DNA of 64,000 nucleotides from Semisulcospira habei (GCA_036245525.1 BTPG01000003.1:189585660-189649659); one strand, 5' to 3'. Positions 42,053 to 53,157 are shown, counted from the stretch's first letter. Translations and numbers: made by a program. Notes: a model not told the origin generated them from the sequence alone.

Positions 42053-42090
42053 GTATTCTTCTCCTTTAGTTAATCAGTGTGAAACAAACG

Positions 42091-42206
<116 letters not shown>

Positions 42207-42296
42207 GTACACGCACAAAACAGAAACAGCCAAGGTAAGACTATTGCTATATTTCACCGCCACATAATTCGAGAAAAATACAAGTAGTCTGTTCGT

Positions 42297-42376
42297 TTAA
42301 CTCATTCGAGACGTGCCGCCTCCGGATACGCGGCTTATGCCGCGTATCTGGAGGCGTCATGTCTCGAATGAGTTAC
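42297..42376. mobile_element. Pal-D element (80 bp)
   Basis: TTAACTCATTCGAGACGTGC at the left; the right end ATGTCTCGAATGAGTTAC has one change in the TTAA. Centre GGATACGCGGCTTATGCCGC. Confidence 0.85.
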
Positions 42377-42449
42377 CGTTCTTATTAACTGTGTATTATG
42401 CATAATAACAAGACTCGACTCAGCACAACGTACCCTGAGGAAAAAAATG

Positions 42450-42840
42450 GGCAAAATTTCGCCAGCATCAAGAACAATGCCTTGAAGGCCTACTACCATA
42501 GCCGTAACTGTTCAAACTTACACTTCTGAAACAGATGGTTACGAAACGCTACACACAGGTCTGGTTCATTTAGACACAGGACAATCCAGTTCAGCACACG
42601 TCGTCTTTATATCTGACGATGACTCCACTCTGTTCTAGAAATACAACGCTTTCAGTACGAGAAACAGCTAAGAATAGATTGACACGCTGACGGCAGCACA
42701 TAATAAATAATTTACGCGTGTGCTTTTGCTGCGTGTCCAAACTGTTGTTAAAGTTCATTAGGTGTGTTGACAAGACTTAACACACACACATGGTGCTGAA
42801 ACGTGTCTTCAGATTTATGCGTGATGGTACTTTAAATAAA
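42450..42840 (-). repeat. Dispersed repeat K, copy 2
   Basis: Inverted relative to 31,245-31,645 (GTACGAGAAACAGCTAAGAA; TGGTTCATTTAGACAC; GCTGCGTGTCCAAACTG; GTGCTGAAACGTGTCTTC). Confidence 0.6.
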
Positions 42841-42843
42841 ATC

Positions 42844-42911
42844 AGCAAGAGATATAGATCTTCATGAGCCCCCGCATTCTGCGGGGGCTCATGAACATCT
42901 ATGCTTTTTGC
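42844..42911. mobile_element. Pal-B hairpin core
   Basis: GCAAGAGATATAGATCTTCA pairs with TGAACATCTATGCTTTTTGC. Confidence 0.65.
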
Positions 42912-43220
42912 ACACGGGTCGAGCTGACTGCAGCAATGAATGTCAAGAAAAAAATCTAGTGTTCTCCACAGTCGCTTGGCCAGTGAGGATTATTGCCCCT
43001 GGCTGTGTGCGCTATTCCGGTTGGTGGCGGATTATAGACTGGGGTCGTGGCCGGTATGAATTTTTGATATATTTGTCTGACTTTTCTCCGGTGACCGCGA
43101 CAGCTCACGCGGTTAGGCACGGAGTGAATGAACCTTGTTACGATAGAAGGATCACCAGCCACATTTCTGTACACAGGTCGATAACGCGGTCCGTGTGTTA
43201 CCCCACTGAGCATTAGGGTT

Positions 43221-43451
43221 TTAACCCCTTCAGTGCCGAGAAATGGTGAACACAAAGTCAACTGCAAGAGACATTGATCCTCATGAGCCCCCGCCACTGC
43301 GGGGGCTCATGAGGATCTATGCCTCTTGCTAAACACAACTTTGTATCCATTTTTTTTTTGACGGCTTCGTGGTTCTCTTTGGCGTGGAATTAACTGACAA
43401 AGATTTCAGAAAAATAACGTGATCTGCGTCCATTAATAGTGCAGGGATTAA
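43221..43451. mobile_element. Pal-B element, complete (231 bp)
   Basis: TTAACCCCTTCAGTGCCGAG at the left, AATAGTGCAGGGATTAA at the right. It is in the opposite orientation to the 18.6-kb copy (the GACGCAGA-type flank, here GATCTGCGTCC, is on the right). Confidence 0.8.
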
Positions 43452-43497
43452 TTCCAAAATGAGGGAGTCGTCCTCGGAAGAGTGCATTTACTGCTCT

Positions 43498-43590
43498 ACA
43501 ATGTCAAAAAGCAGTAAACGTTTGTGAACAGCGAGATTTCAACGTAAAATATTGAAAATCTCGCTATTTCACACAAACGGATGTTGCTAA
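43498..43590. repeat. Pal-G foldback repeat
   Basis: CGTTTGTGAACAGCGAGATT pairs with AATCTCGCTATTTCACACAAACG. Confidence 0.65.
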
Positions 43591-43594
43591 TGCA

Positions 43595-43731
43595 GGTTCG
43601 ATCACAGGTCTAGTCAGGAGGCAGATTCACCATGACGGTTCAAGGGCGGGGTGCCAGAATACCTTCTGGCACCACCTTTGAACTATCACGATCTTCTTCT
43701 ACTTCTGGTGTTTCAGGGCTGAATTGTTTAA
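43595..43731. mobile_element. Pal-A3 element with shortened hairpin
   Basis: GGTGCCAGAATACCTTCTGGCACC shows a symmetric loss of the hairpin tip. Right end AGGGCTGAATTGTTTAA shares its TTAA with the next Pal-B. Confidence 0.65.
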
Positions 43732-43952
43732 CCCTTTATTGCCAGTGGACGCAGATCATTGTGTTTCTGAAATCTCTTCGTTAACTCAACGCCAATTAAC
43801 CACAGCCGTCCAAGGAACGTGGATACAAAGTGAAGTCAGCAAGAGGCATAGATCCTCATGAGCCCCCGCGACTGCGGGGGCTCATGAGGATCTATGTCTC
43901 TTGCAGTTGACTTGTTTTCACTTTTTTTTCCGACATCGAACAGAGGGATAAC
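43728..43952. mobile_element. Pal-B element
   Basis: TTAACCCTTTATTGCCAGTG at the left; right end eroded (CGAACAGAGGGATAAC). It carries internal CTTCGTTAACTCAACGCC, the TTAA site used for nested insertions elsewhere. Confidence 0.75.
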
Positions 43953-43974
43953 ACTCCGACCGCGTTATCGACAC

Positions 43975-44020
43975 TAAAGTATTTCCGATGATACTAAAAA
44001 TGTCGCATTTCTTTTCGTTC
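43975..44020. mobile_element. Pal-E right-half remnant
   Basis: GATACTAAAAATGTCGCATT and TCTTTTCGTTCC resemble the right arm of the Tc1-type MITE. Confidence 0.4.
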
Positions 44021-44131
44021 CTTTTTATTTCCTCTCCAAACATCACACACACAAAAAGCGTGAGCAGTTTTGACGTACGTCAAACGTGACCGTGGGTCGA
44101 TCTGACGTAATGATCATATTCTGTCACGTTA

Positions 44132-44135
<4 letters not shown>

Positions 44136-44167
<32 letters not shown>
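44136..44167. repeat. Poly-G tract
   Basis: About 30 consecutive G. Confidence 0.95.
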
Positions 44168-44168
<1 letters not shown>

Positions 44169-44461
44169 AAAATAAGAACGTGTAACGATTATACACTGTG
44201 CAGTGCACCTGCGTTCATCAGCCCAATGGCCCGCGTGTGATATCTAGCCTGGCCACACTGAGCCTGGAGCCTCGGTCATCATGGCACTGTTTATCGACAG
44301 GCCTAGGTCGAGATACGCATTTTTATGTGTACCAATCTGAATTATGGATGCTGTTACACCTCAACCATGTCCACGCCCTCGGCTTAGGTAAAGTGTACTT
44401 CCGATCTCCAAATTATTAAAAAAAAAAATTGGATTTACACTGCTACACGTTTCTGTATGTA
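44168..44461. other. No gene recognised
   Basis: The short open frame at 44,198-44,419 has no recognisable family. Confidence 0.3.
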
Positions 44462-44675
44462 TTAACCCATTACATCCTGAGGCTGAATTTTTGAAGTCTG
44501 TTAATTGTCCTATAAATGTTACATTACAGATTAGAAGATAGATCAACCATTTTAGTTCAAGGGTGTTGCCAGAATAGCTTGGCGCATCAGGCGCCAAGCT
44601 ATTCTGGCACCACCCTTGAACTATCATAGTCAAATTTATTTTAAGCGAAATTGTATCAGGATGAAAAGGGCTTAA
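44462..44675. mobile_element. Pal-A1 element, TTAA to TTAA (214 bp)
   Basis: TTAACCCATTACATCCTGAG at the left, CAGGATGAAAAGGGCTTAA at the right. The hairpin is around GGCGCATCAGGCGCC. Confidence 0.8.
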
Positions 44676-44781
44676 AACTCTGTTCGACTGTCATCTTTAT
44701 TTTCACAAGGAGGAATGCAGTAAGTTTTAAGCGCGTTTCTTTATCCGTTGTTGCATTGTTACACCGGCGCTTGCCAGTCAC

Positions 44782-44813
<32 letters not shown>

Positions 44814-44943
44814 TGGATCACGAGGACGGAGGAATACTTTGAGATGTCTAACGAATCACCCAATCAAACAGCTCACAGCAGCGGTCATTTGCAAACGAAT
44901 ACCTGGCTTCTCGTCTTTCTCTTTCTTTTATTAAAAAAAAAAT

Positions 44944-45692
<749 letters not shown>

Positions 45693-45980
45693 TTAACCCA
45701 TTCACTGCCAGGGGACGCTGATTGCGTTTGTGATTGAAATCTTTGTTAACCCGTTTCGGTGTCAGTATCGCTGTTGGTCGAGGTGATTTCTGGAGGAATC
45801 ACCTCGACCAGAATAGCTACCGACACCCAAAGGGATAATATAACGCTAATGAGCTTCAAACAAAGTCACATAGATGCACAGTGGTTTCAGCAAGAGGCAT
45901 AGATCATCTGCGGGGGCCCATGAGGATCCATGTATCTTGCAGTTTGATTGCGTTCACTTTTTTTTCAGCGAAAGCGTTAA
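45693..45980. mobile_element. Pal-B element carrying a nested Pal-C
   Basis: TTAACCCATTCACTGCCAGG at the left, CAGCGAAAGCGTTAA at the right. The hairpin has lost part of its left arm (AGATCATCTGCGGGGGCCC). Confidence 0.75.
45746..45838. mobile_element. Pal-C element nested in Pal-B
   Basis: TTAACCCGTTTCGGTGTCAG at the left, CCGACACCCAAAGGGATAA at the right. The stem is GGTCGAGGTGATTTCTGGAG and complement. It sits in the ATCTTTGTTAA site of Pal-B. Confidence 0.8.
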
Positions 45981-46078
45981 CATTGCACGGGCAGTTCGGT
46001 TCCTACGCCCATTCCTCAATAGTTATTTAATGTCGGTTAGGAATAGCCACAGGCACTGGATGATCGTTGCGAAATCTA

Positions 46079-46158
46079 TTAACTCATTCGCGGCGAGTCG
46101 CATCCGGATGCGCGGCTTATGCCGCGCATCCGATTGCGGCTGGCCGCGAATGAGTTAA
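46079..46158. mobile_element. Pal-D element, TTAA to TTAA (80 bp), near-perfect
   Basis: TTAACTCATTCGCGGCGAGT at the left, GGCCGCGAATGAGTTAA at the right. CGCGGC replaces the usual GAGACG and is compensated on the other arm. Confidence 0.9.
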
Positions 46159-46550
46159 GGCGACAGGGTTGATAGGAAAGAGCACTGACACTTTTTTTCC
46201 CCCAACTATCCGTGTATGAGAGGTAATCGATTATACAGTGATCAGCCCGTGCCTGTGGGAATGGCTGTAAATATCAAAGAATGTATTTCGAAATGTCCTT
46301 CCTATAATGTTTCATACCATTGGGAACTGATGTACACGACACATCAGATTTATGTGGGTCTGATCTGTATTCAAACTGTCGAGGGAATAATACTGTGTTT
46401 AATTAATCTGCGGGAAAACAGACAGATACACAGACAAAAAAACAACAACAACAAAAAAAACCCACAAAAAACCAAGAACAAAAAACAAAACAAAAAAATG
46501 AAAAGAAAAGGGGAGACTGCCAGTGCTAATCTTTCAGATGCACAGACAGA
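46159..46550. other. No gene; A/C-rich reiterations at 46,435-46,500
   Basis: The open frame from 46,216 runs into low complexity and CA repeats and is not credible. Confidence 0.5.
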
Positions 46551-46557
46551 CAGAGAG

Positions 46558-46635
46558 ATACACACGCACGCACGCACCCAAACACAAGTGCACAAGCACA
46601 CGCACGCACGCAAGCACATACACACACGCAAACAC

Positions 46636-46705
<70 letters not shown>

Positions 46706-46845
46706 GCACGCACGCACTCACTCACGCACCACCACCCTATCCCCCCCCCTCCCCCCACACACATACCCACGCACGCACGCACGCAAGCAATGACACACAC
46801 ACGCACGTACGCCAGCAATGACACACACACGCACGTACGCACGCG
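46558..46845. repeat. (CA)n and CACG-rich microsatellite cluster
   Basis: A pure CA core at about 46,640-46,700 with ACGC-rich flanks and a C-run at about 46,741-46,755. Confidence 0.95.
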
Positions 46846-47156
46846 CAAACATATTTATGAGAATACTAGCGTTTTTGTCGGCGGTGTGGCATAGAACCAG
46901 GCCACCCACATGCTGGTGTGTGTTTTATTTATGCCACATTCTCTGACGCAAATGTGAACTACGCATCTGTATTTTTCGCGCGCGAAAGATCACGAAGATC
47001 CGATCTCGGACTGATTAGGTTCACGGTACCTGGTTTTGACGGGATGCCGTACTGTTCCTCAATATTCGATACACATCCTACTTGCAGTATCCCACTCGTG
47101 CATGTAAGTCAGGCTGCATGCTCAGGGGGGTTAACACATGCACTGCCGAGACAAGC

Positions 47157-47386
47157 TTAACCCCTTCACTGCCAGCTGACGCAGATTACGTTTCTATAAT
47201 CTTCGTAAATTCTACGCCAAATTTAATGTCAAAGGGTCCAGTCGGCCAGGAACATGGATTCATAGATGTGTTATCAAGAGGCATAGATCCTCATAAGCCC
47301 CCGCATTTGCGGGGGCTTATGAGGATCTATGTCTCTTGCAGCTGGACTGCGTTCACGTTTTCTCAGCAGTGACGTGGTTTTAGAAT
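47157..47386. mobile_element. Pal-B element, left end intact
   Basis: TTAACCCCTTCACTGCCAGC at the left; right end CAGCAGTGACGTGGTTTT is mutated. Loop side AAGCCCCCGCATTTGCGGGGGCTT. A short Pal-B end (TTAACACATGCACTGCCGAG) precedes it at about 47,131. Confidence 0.8.
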
Positions 47387-47514
47387 CATTTGCGTCACAC
47401 GCGTACAGTAAGAACGCTCGCCGTTATCAATCATTGCACTGTGAAACGCGGGTTCAACTAAATCGCATTTGAAAATGAAGTCCACAGCCTTAATACGGCC
47501 GTCAATTCAACGCA

Positions 47515-47515
<1 letters not shown>

Positions 47516-47548
<33 letters not shown>

Positions 47549-47568
47549 AAAAAAGAAAAAAAAAAAAC
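47516..47568. repeat. Poly-A tract
   Basis: About 50 bp of A with a few G. Confidence 0.9.
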
Positions 47569-47843
47569 CCTCATTAACTGAACATCGCCCATCTTCAAAA
47601 GGCCTCATAGACCCCCATAATCTCCCGCCACGGTGAGGCGGGTGGGACTCAAGATGATGTAAGAGCCACTGGCATCCCTGTTTCGCCCCCAGAATCGATC
47701 GGGATCACCAGGCTTTCGATCTTCAATGGCGTGGACTTTAGCGGGATTCTATCATTATTCTATTAGTTGACACCTCTCGTGCTAGCTAGCCAAATAATCC
47801 TTTCCATCCCACTGCCAAATGGCTCACAGTTCAGGACTACCAT

Positions 47844-47926
47844 TTAACACAGTCGAGACGCGATGCATTCGGATACGCGGCTTTCAGCCTCGTATCCGAA
47901 CGCAGCACGTCTCGAATGAGTCCCAA
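47844..47926. mobile_element. Pal-D element
   Basis: TTAACACAGTCGAGACGCG at the left; right end CACGTCTCGAATGAGTCC lacks the TTAA. Confidence 0.75.
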
Positions 47927-47957
47927 GGATATTTTAGGTGCATGGGTCGTCTACTAT

Positions 47958-48087
47958 TTCTGCCGTTATTTGGCAAAAGCTAACATGTCAATTTTTTTTT
48001 AGAAAAGCGAGATTTGCATTGTACAAGAATGAAAATCGCACTTTTCTCAAAAATATACATACTGGATTTAGCCAAATAACGGTAGAG
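47958..48087. repeat. Pal-G foldback repeat, best copy
   Basis: CTGCCGTTATTTGGCAAAAG at the left, TAGCCAAATAACGGTAG at the right; inner stem AGAAAAGCGAGATTTGCATT and complement. Confidence 0.75.
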
Positions 48088-48175
48088 TTATGTATTTGGT
48101 TAAAAACCTCTGCCCAACCCCCCCCCCCCTCTCCACCATAAGCAGAAGCACGCAGTGGATGTGCCAAATTAGCAA

Positions 48176-48242
48176 ACCGCGCTGCATTCGGATACACGAC
48201 CTTATGCCACCTATCGCATGCGACACGCCTGGAATGAGTTAA
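48176..48242. mobile_element. Pal-D element, right end intact
   Basis: GCGCTGCATTCGGATACACG at the left; CGACACGCCTGGAATGAGTTAA-type right end. Left end lost. Confidence 0.6.
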
Positions 48243-48545
48243 TTACCACTGTTTTTGTGTCCCTCAGACAAAAAAAAAAAAAAAAATAAAATAAATAAAT
48301 TGCAGAATAAATTTTGGGCGCTCACGCATAATTGAATCGCGGGTGTACTTTAAGATTGCGCACGCTTACTTCAAAGGGTCTCGAAAATGTGTTTTCAGCT
48401 ATCTCAACGACGCCGATTTAGAGACGCGCACTCGAAGTATTGATCAGCACCCTCTGCTGTAAACGGTTTGTAGACTGCAATGGATTGCGTACATCACCGG
48501 GACAGGACTACACGCACGTACTGATCATTTCCTGGACGTAAATCG
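48243..48545. other. No gene recognised
   Basis: An A-run at about 48,271-48,300; nothing else. Confidence 0.35.
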
Positions 48546-48547
48546 AC

Positions 48548-48772
48548 TCTTCAACCTGTTCAGTTCCGAGAACCATTGAACGCCACCAAACTGCAAGAGG
48601 TATAGATCCTCATGCGCCCCCGCAGTTGCGGGGGCGATGAGGATCTATGCCTCTTGCTGACACCACTTTGAATCCATGTTCCTGAGACATTAAAATTTAG
48701 GGTTTTGTTTTGGGGTTGAATCGACGAAGATTGCAGAAACACAGTCTGCATCAGCTGGCACTGAACGTTTGA
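48548..48772. mobile_element. Pal-B element, core 48592-48656
   Basis: CTTCAACCTGTTCAGTTCCG at the left, CAGCTGGCACTGAACGTTTG at the right. A 2-nt loss in the loop side (GGGGGCGATGAGG). Confidence 0.7.
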
Positions 48773-48971
48773 CAAAATATTGAATTATTGTATAGTGCAT
48801 GCATTTTTGTTGAATGATTGTGAGTGTGTGTGTTAAGCACCAGGACACGGTCCTCACAGGCATTGTTGTTATGGAAAATAGACGTATCTTGAATCTTGAC
48901 ACGAGGGTAGCGTCTGGTTAGACCCTCTCCCCCATCGCCACTCCCTCCTACCCCCCCCCCCCACTCCCCCG

Positions 48972-48972
<1 letters not shown>

Positions 48973-49047
<75 letters not shown>
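48973..49047. repeat. (CA)n microsatellite
   Basis: About 36 CA units next to a C-rich tract. Confidence 0.95.
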
Positions 49048-49048
<1 letters not shown>

Positions 49049-49254
49049 CTCCCAAAACCGTGTGCCTTTGACTCTGGGAGTGGAGGGACTGGCACGTGCG
49101 CAAGGAAACGGGGCATCGAGAGCCAATTACTCGCCTCGTGTGTGAGCGCCTGCAAGTACCGGCCGGTCACAAATATCCCGGGGGACTTGAACATCCCTCT
49201 AGTTGTCTGTGGCCTGAGCGGCTAAAGATCCATTTATAAAATAGTTTAGTGGAA

Positions 49255-49302
49255 CAGATCCTCATAGGATCTTGAGTTCATGAAGTTCTATGCCTTTCTG
49301 CC
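49255..49302. mobile_element. Pal-B remnant
   Basis: ACAGATCCTCATAGGATC and GAAGTTCTATGCCTTTCTGC. Confidence 0.4.
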
Positions 49303-49667
49303 TAGACGAAGACGTCATTTTACGAGGCAAAAGATATCTAAACATATACTGATCAACAAAAGAAACGCGAAATTCGAGTGTATCTTGTATTTGTATGATA
49401 AATCCACGAAAATACAAGTTACACTATTTTTGATAGCCAGTGTACGAGCAACAACATGTAAGCATGCAGTCACCGTACTGTAGTAACCGTGTTACCCTCC
49501 CTGTGCACGAGGCACCCGTATTGGTTAGGACGCACGGCGTATGCTTTCCATGCACGTGCATACACTGCTGAATGATGTTGGGTCATCAACTGTGTTCAGC
49601 AACGCAAGGCAATTAAAACATCAGCAGTGTTACGCCTTCTGTCACTTTTGCCGTTGCCACATCAACC

Positions 49668-50689
49668 ATGCCAAGACTTAGTGCTCCAGAACGAGAACGA
49701 GCTCTTGGGCGTTCGAAAGCCGGAGAAGATCCAGCAGCTGTGGTAGTGGCGTTCAGATGGCACATTTGGACCATTTACAGGCTGCAACAACGCTATCATG
49801 CCAACGGGTCTTCTGCTGACGCTCCCCGAAGCGGACGACCACGTGTGACAACTCCACGACAAGACCGCCACATTTTCCGGGCTCACGTGCAAAACCGAGG
49901 AAACAGCAAGAGAAGTTATCGGCAACCACCAGGCACCCTTCAGTGGCCAGTAAATGCGACGACGGCTAGAGGAGCATAATCTGCACAACCGCCGTCCAGC
50001 CCATGGACCTGTTCTTACTGACCGTCGTCACCGTGCAAGCCTACAGTGGTCACAGGCTCATGTCGACTGGACCTGGCGACAATGGTAGAACGTCCTGTTC
50101 ACGGATGAGAGCCGCTACTGCATCAGCCATGCAGATGGGCGCATAAGAGTATGGCGGAGAAGGGGTGAACGCTATGCTGATGGCTGTGTGCTGGAGAACA
50201 ATGCCTGGGGCGGGCCAAGCGTGATGATTTGGGATGAGATTACCCTGAACCAGACAGTAGGACCTGTGTTCTTCCGTGGACTCGTACCAGGTCGCGGAAA
50301 TGGCATCACAGCTCAGCGCTACATTGACCAAGTACTACACCCATATGTCCTGCCATTTTCTCAGGGACGTAAAAACTTCATCTTATAGCAAGGTAATGCG
50401 CTTACACACTGCACGTATCACCCAGCACTTCTTGCAGCAGCACAACATTACAGTCATGCCTTGGCCTGCCCTCAGCCCGGACCTTAATCCCATCGAACAT
50501 CTCTGGGACCAACTGCAAAGGGAGGTCAACGCTGTACGCCCCAGACCTACGACAGCCGCAGAACTAGAGAATACCATTGCCCAGGCCTGGAACAACATCC
50601 CGAGGGCAGCTGTCAACCGCCTGATGCATTCTATGGGCCGACGCTGCCAAGCCGTCAGCAACGCCAATGGGGGTCACACGCCATATTGA
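49668..50689 (+). pseudogene. Tc1-like DDE transposase, inactivated
   Basis: From ATG 49668 it reads MPRLSAPERERALGRSKAGE, then a helix-turn-helix region and an AT-hook-like segment PRSGRPRVTTPRQDRHI. A frameshift occurs at about 49,890-49,960. The next frame has TAG at 50086-50088, then NVLFTDESRYCISHADGRIR (first catalytic Asp in TDES), WRRRGERYADGC, GGPSVMIWDEITL and a TAG at 50386-50388. The second catalytic Asp is lost: QGNA stands where QDNA is expected, the Gly codon at 50392. A second frameshift leads to HTARITQHFLQQHNITVMPW and SPDLNPIEHLWDQLQREVNA, with the catalytic Glu kept, and the stop after GGHTPY. Full-length relatives are about 340 residues (DD34E). The element is no longer autonomous. 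Confidence 0.9.
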
Positions 50690-50715
50690 CTTTGTGCTGT
50701 TCCATGCTTGCTCTA

Positions 50716-51333
50716 TAATGTATGCATACTAACGGGAACGACTCAGCGCTGGACAGACAAACAGTTAGATCCCCTGCCTCCACCTATCAGACACCCAATC
50801 GCCAGCCCACAGAGAAATACGCAGGTATAAGACAAGACGATCATCTGCATCTTCAAAAAAGATGCATCAGGTCTCTTATATAACCCATGTCTTTCTCCGG
50901 AACTTAGGGAGTAGGCAGGAGAAACATACATACACAAACACGAAGGTGCACTGCTATATGTGGTCGGGTAAATACCCTGATTTCCCACAGTAGATGCACA
51001 GAACATTACACAACAATGTAATGATACAAATTTGCCTCGAGTTATAGATACTATACTCACAAATCAGAATAGGTGAGGCTAGCGCTGGCAGAATTGTATG
51101 CATACCAAGGGGAACGACTCAGCGCTGGACAGACAAACAGTTAGATCCCCTGCCCCCACCTATCAGGCACCCAATCGCTAGCCCACAGAGAAATACGCAG
51201 GTATAAGACAAGACGATCATCTGCATCTTCAAAAAAGATGCATCAGGTCTCTTATATAACCCATGTCTTTCTCCGGAACTTAGGGAGTAGGCAGGAGAAA
51301 CATACATACACAAACACGAAGGTGCACTACTAT
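50716..51333. mobile_element. Unclassified element in the Tc1 3' region, 376-bp period
   Basis: ATGCTTGCTCTA occurs at 50704-50715 and 51334-51345, a 12-bp direct repeat that looks like a target duplication. Inside, about 240 bp from TGTATGCATAC to CACT(G/A)CTATATG is present twice (starts 50719 and 51095), so the insert is 1.6 copies of a 376-bp unit. A relative lies at 53,625-53,898. Confidence 0.65.
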
Positions 51334-51507
51334 ATGCTTGCTCTAAATACAGAATAAACTTCCACACTGATTAAGCTGGTGTCCATGATTTTGATTCTTA
51401 AAATGTCCATAACATCCGTTGTATGGTTTGTCCGAAATCGACTTTCAAATGTTGGATTAAATGTAATTTGAAGGAGCTACTTCGCATTTCTTTTGTTGAT
51501 CAGTATA

Positions 51508-51937
51508 GTTTAACCCGTTCAGTGCCAGTCGACGCAGACTGTGTTTATGCAGTCTTCGTTAACTCATTCAGCCCCGACACACCATAGCAAGACATGGAAC
51601 GAGCATGACAGTACAAGGTTGGTGCCAGAATAGGGTTGTGCGCATACGCTCAAAATATTCTGGCACCAGCCTTGAACTATCATGCTCCATCTGTCTCTAG
51701 AAGTGTAATAAAGTCCTTCAGTAGGCAACTTCAAAATTTGGGGATTTCGGTCCTGGGGCAGAATGTGTTAATTAATCCAGCACCAAAAAGACCTAGCTTG
51801 TCCAGGAACATGGATTTAACGTGGTGTCAGCAAGAGGCACAGATCTTCATGGGCCCCCACAATTGCGGGGGCTCATGCGGATCTATGCCTCTTGCAGTTA
51901 GGTGGTGTCCAGTTGTCAGTGAACAGAGTAACTCCTT
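51508..51937. mobile_element. Pal-B element carrying a nested Pal-A3
   Basis: Left end TTTAACCCGTTCAGTGCC directly follows the Tc1 TA. After the insert the element resumes with ATCCAGCACCAAAAAGACC and the hairpin core at about 51,830-51,896. Right end GTCAGTGAACAGAG lacks TTAA. Confidence 0.75.
51559..51771. mobile_element. Pal-A3 element nested in Pal-B (213 bp)
   Basis: TTAACTCATTCAGCCCCGAC at the left, GGGGCAGAATGTGTTAA at the right. It occupies the CTTCGTTAA site seen empty in the Pal-B at 43,728. Confidence 0.85.
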
Positions 51938-51998
51938 AACCCCCTTAACCCCTACTAACGACACCGCTCGGCGTTAAAGACGCGTAGTTACACTGTAC

Positions 51999-52212
51999 TT
52001 AACTCATTCTACCCCAACACCGAAATCCCCAAATGTTGCCATTGTCCTCTGAAGACTGCATTGCAGTGCAGGCCACAGATCGACCATGATAGTTCACGGG
52101 TGATGCCAGAATAGCTTGGCGCCCATAGGCGCCAAGCTATTCTGGCATCACCCTTGAACTATCATGGTCGATCCTTATCTAGCTGTGGTGTGTCTGGGGT
52201 AGAGTGAGTTAA
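51999..52212. mobile_element. Pal-A3 element, complete (214 bp)
   Basis: TTAACTCATTCTACCCCAAC at the left, GGGGTAGAGTGAGTTAA at the right. Near-identical to 41,840-42,052. Confidence 0.9.
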
Positions 52213-52302
52213 TACTGTGTTTGGATGTCATACGGAAACTAAAGAGCCATGGCTAAAAGATTCCGCTAGTATGTGTGCTGCATGTACACGCGCTTGTCTC
52301 AA

Positions 52303-52369
52303 TTAACCCCTTCAGTTTGGCTGCCGGAATCATCTCGACAAAAAGCGCTACCGACAGCCGAAGGGTTAA
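52303..52369. mobile_element. Pal-C element with the left stem deleted
   Basis: TTAACCCCTTCAGTTTGGCT at the left, CCGACAGCCGAAGGGTTAA at the right; 67 bp instead of about 92. Confidence 0.75.
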
Positions 52370-52657
52370 TTATTTTGGGGCCGGTTTTAAGGTGCACCAG
52401 AGTAATAATATACGGTCCTAACCGGCAAGTTTGGGGGGGGGGGGGGGGCTGAGGGTGGGAGGGGGAAGGGGGCGGCGGGCGGGCAAGGACATCTATAACC
52501 TAGGAAGTACGACCTGGACACTGATCAATTTAATGTCCACTGGAGTGATAATGTACGCCCTTACAGGCGGGTTATTGAGGACAGGGACATAGATTACCTG
52601 TGGAGTAGGGCCGGGACACTGATCAATTTAGGCGCACTCCAACTGCGCCACTTTACT
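52370..52657. other. No gene; G-rich tract at about 52,430-52,490
   Basis: Runs of G and GGC. Nothing else recognised. Confidence 0.4.
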
Positions 52658-52797
52658 TTAACTCATTTAACCCCAAGTCCGCAGTGTCACCTAACGACTC
52701 TGTACCAGAAGATGGCGCCAAACTAATCTGGCACTACCCATGAATTATCATGGTCGATCCATCTCCTGCTGCAGTGCGCCAGGGCTAAATGGGTTAA
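52658..52797. mobile_element. Pal-A2 element with the left hairpin arm deleted
   Basis: TTAACTCATTTAACCCCAAG at the left, AGGGCTAAATGGGTTAA at the right. TGTACCAGAAGATGGCGCC jumps directly to the right arm. 140 bp instead of about 200. Confidence 0.75.
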
Positions 52798-53157
52798 CCG
52801 CGCCTGCCTCGCCATTGCTGCGTGATTTATAAGCGTAGGGATTATGCCCGCCGCTTGGTGGTATACATGACTCCTCTCAAACTGGCATGCAAAGCGCAAT
52901 GTACAGCTGCTACAGCAGATGTACTTCAACTTGATAGACTTACTCGATCCATGACAATGATAAATCAAATGATAAGTATACGAGTAAATCTATTGACAGA
53001 CTTATTGGATGAAGGTCATGTTACAAATTATATCATGTTGAAGCAGTTAGTGCGGCTAGTGTCTTTTTCTTTTATCGACATGTTTCGCTTGACTGTGATG
53101 TTTATTTGCTTTATGTCAGTATTGGTCATAAAACACCGAATGTACTTCAAAGTTTAA
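52798..53157 (+). other. Open frame of unknown status
   Basis: A frame at 52,822-53,157 (no ATG at its first codon) codes for up to 111 residues with a hydrophobic C-terminal part (MFRLTVMFICFMSVLVIKHR). I recognise no family and see no splice context. It may be chance. Confidence 0.2.

Larger units (their letters stand above)
49347..51505 (+). mobile_element. Tc1-like transposon (about 2.16 kb) with TA duplication
   Basis: TACTGATCAACAAAAGAAAC at 49347 is matched by GTTTCTTTTGTTGATCAGTA-type sequence ending at 51505, flanked by TA on both sides. It contains a dead transposase and a 618-bp insertion in its 3' untranslated part. Confidence 0.85.

Noticed and set aside
46216..46821. 201-codon open frame rich in His and Thr
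   Set aside because: Most of it is read through A/C low complexity and CA repeats.
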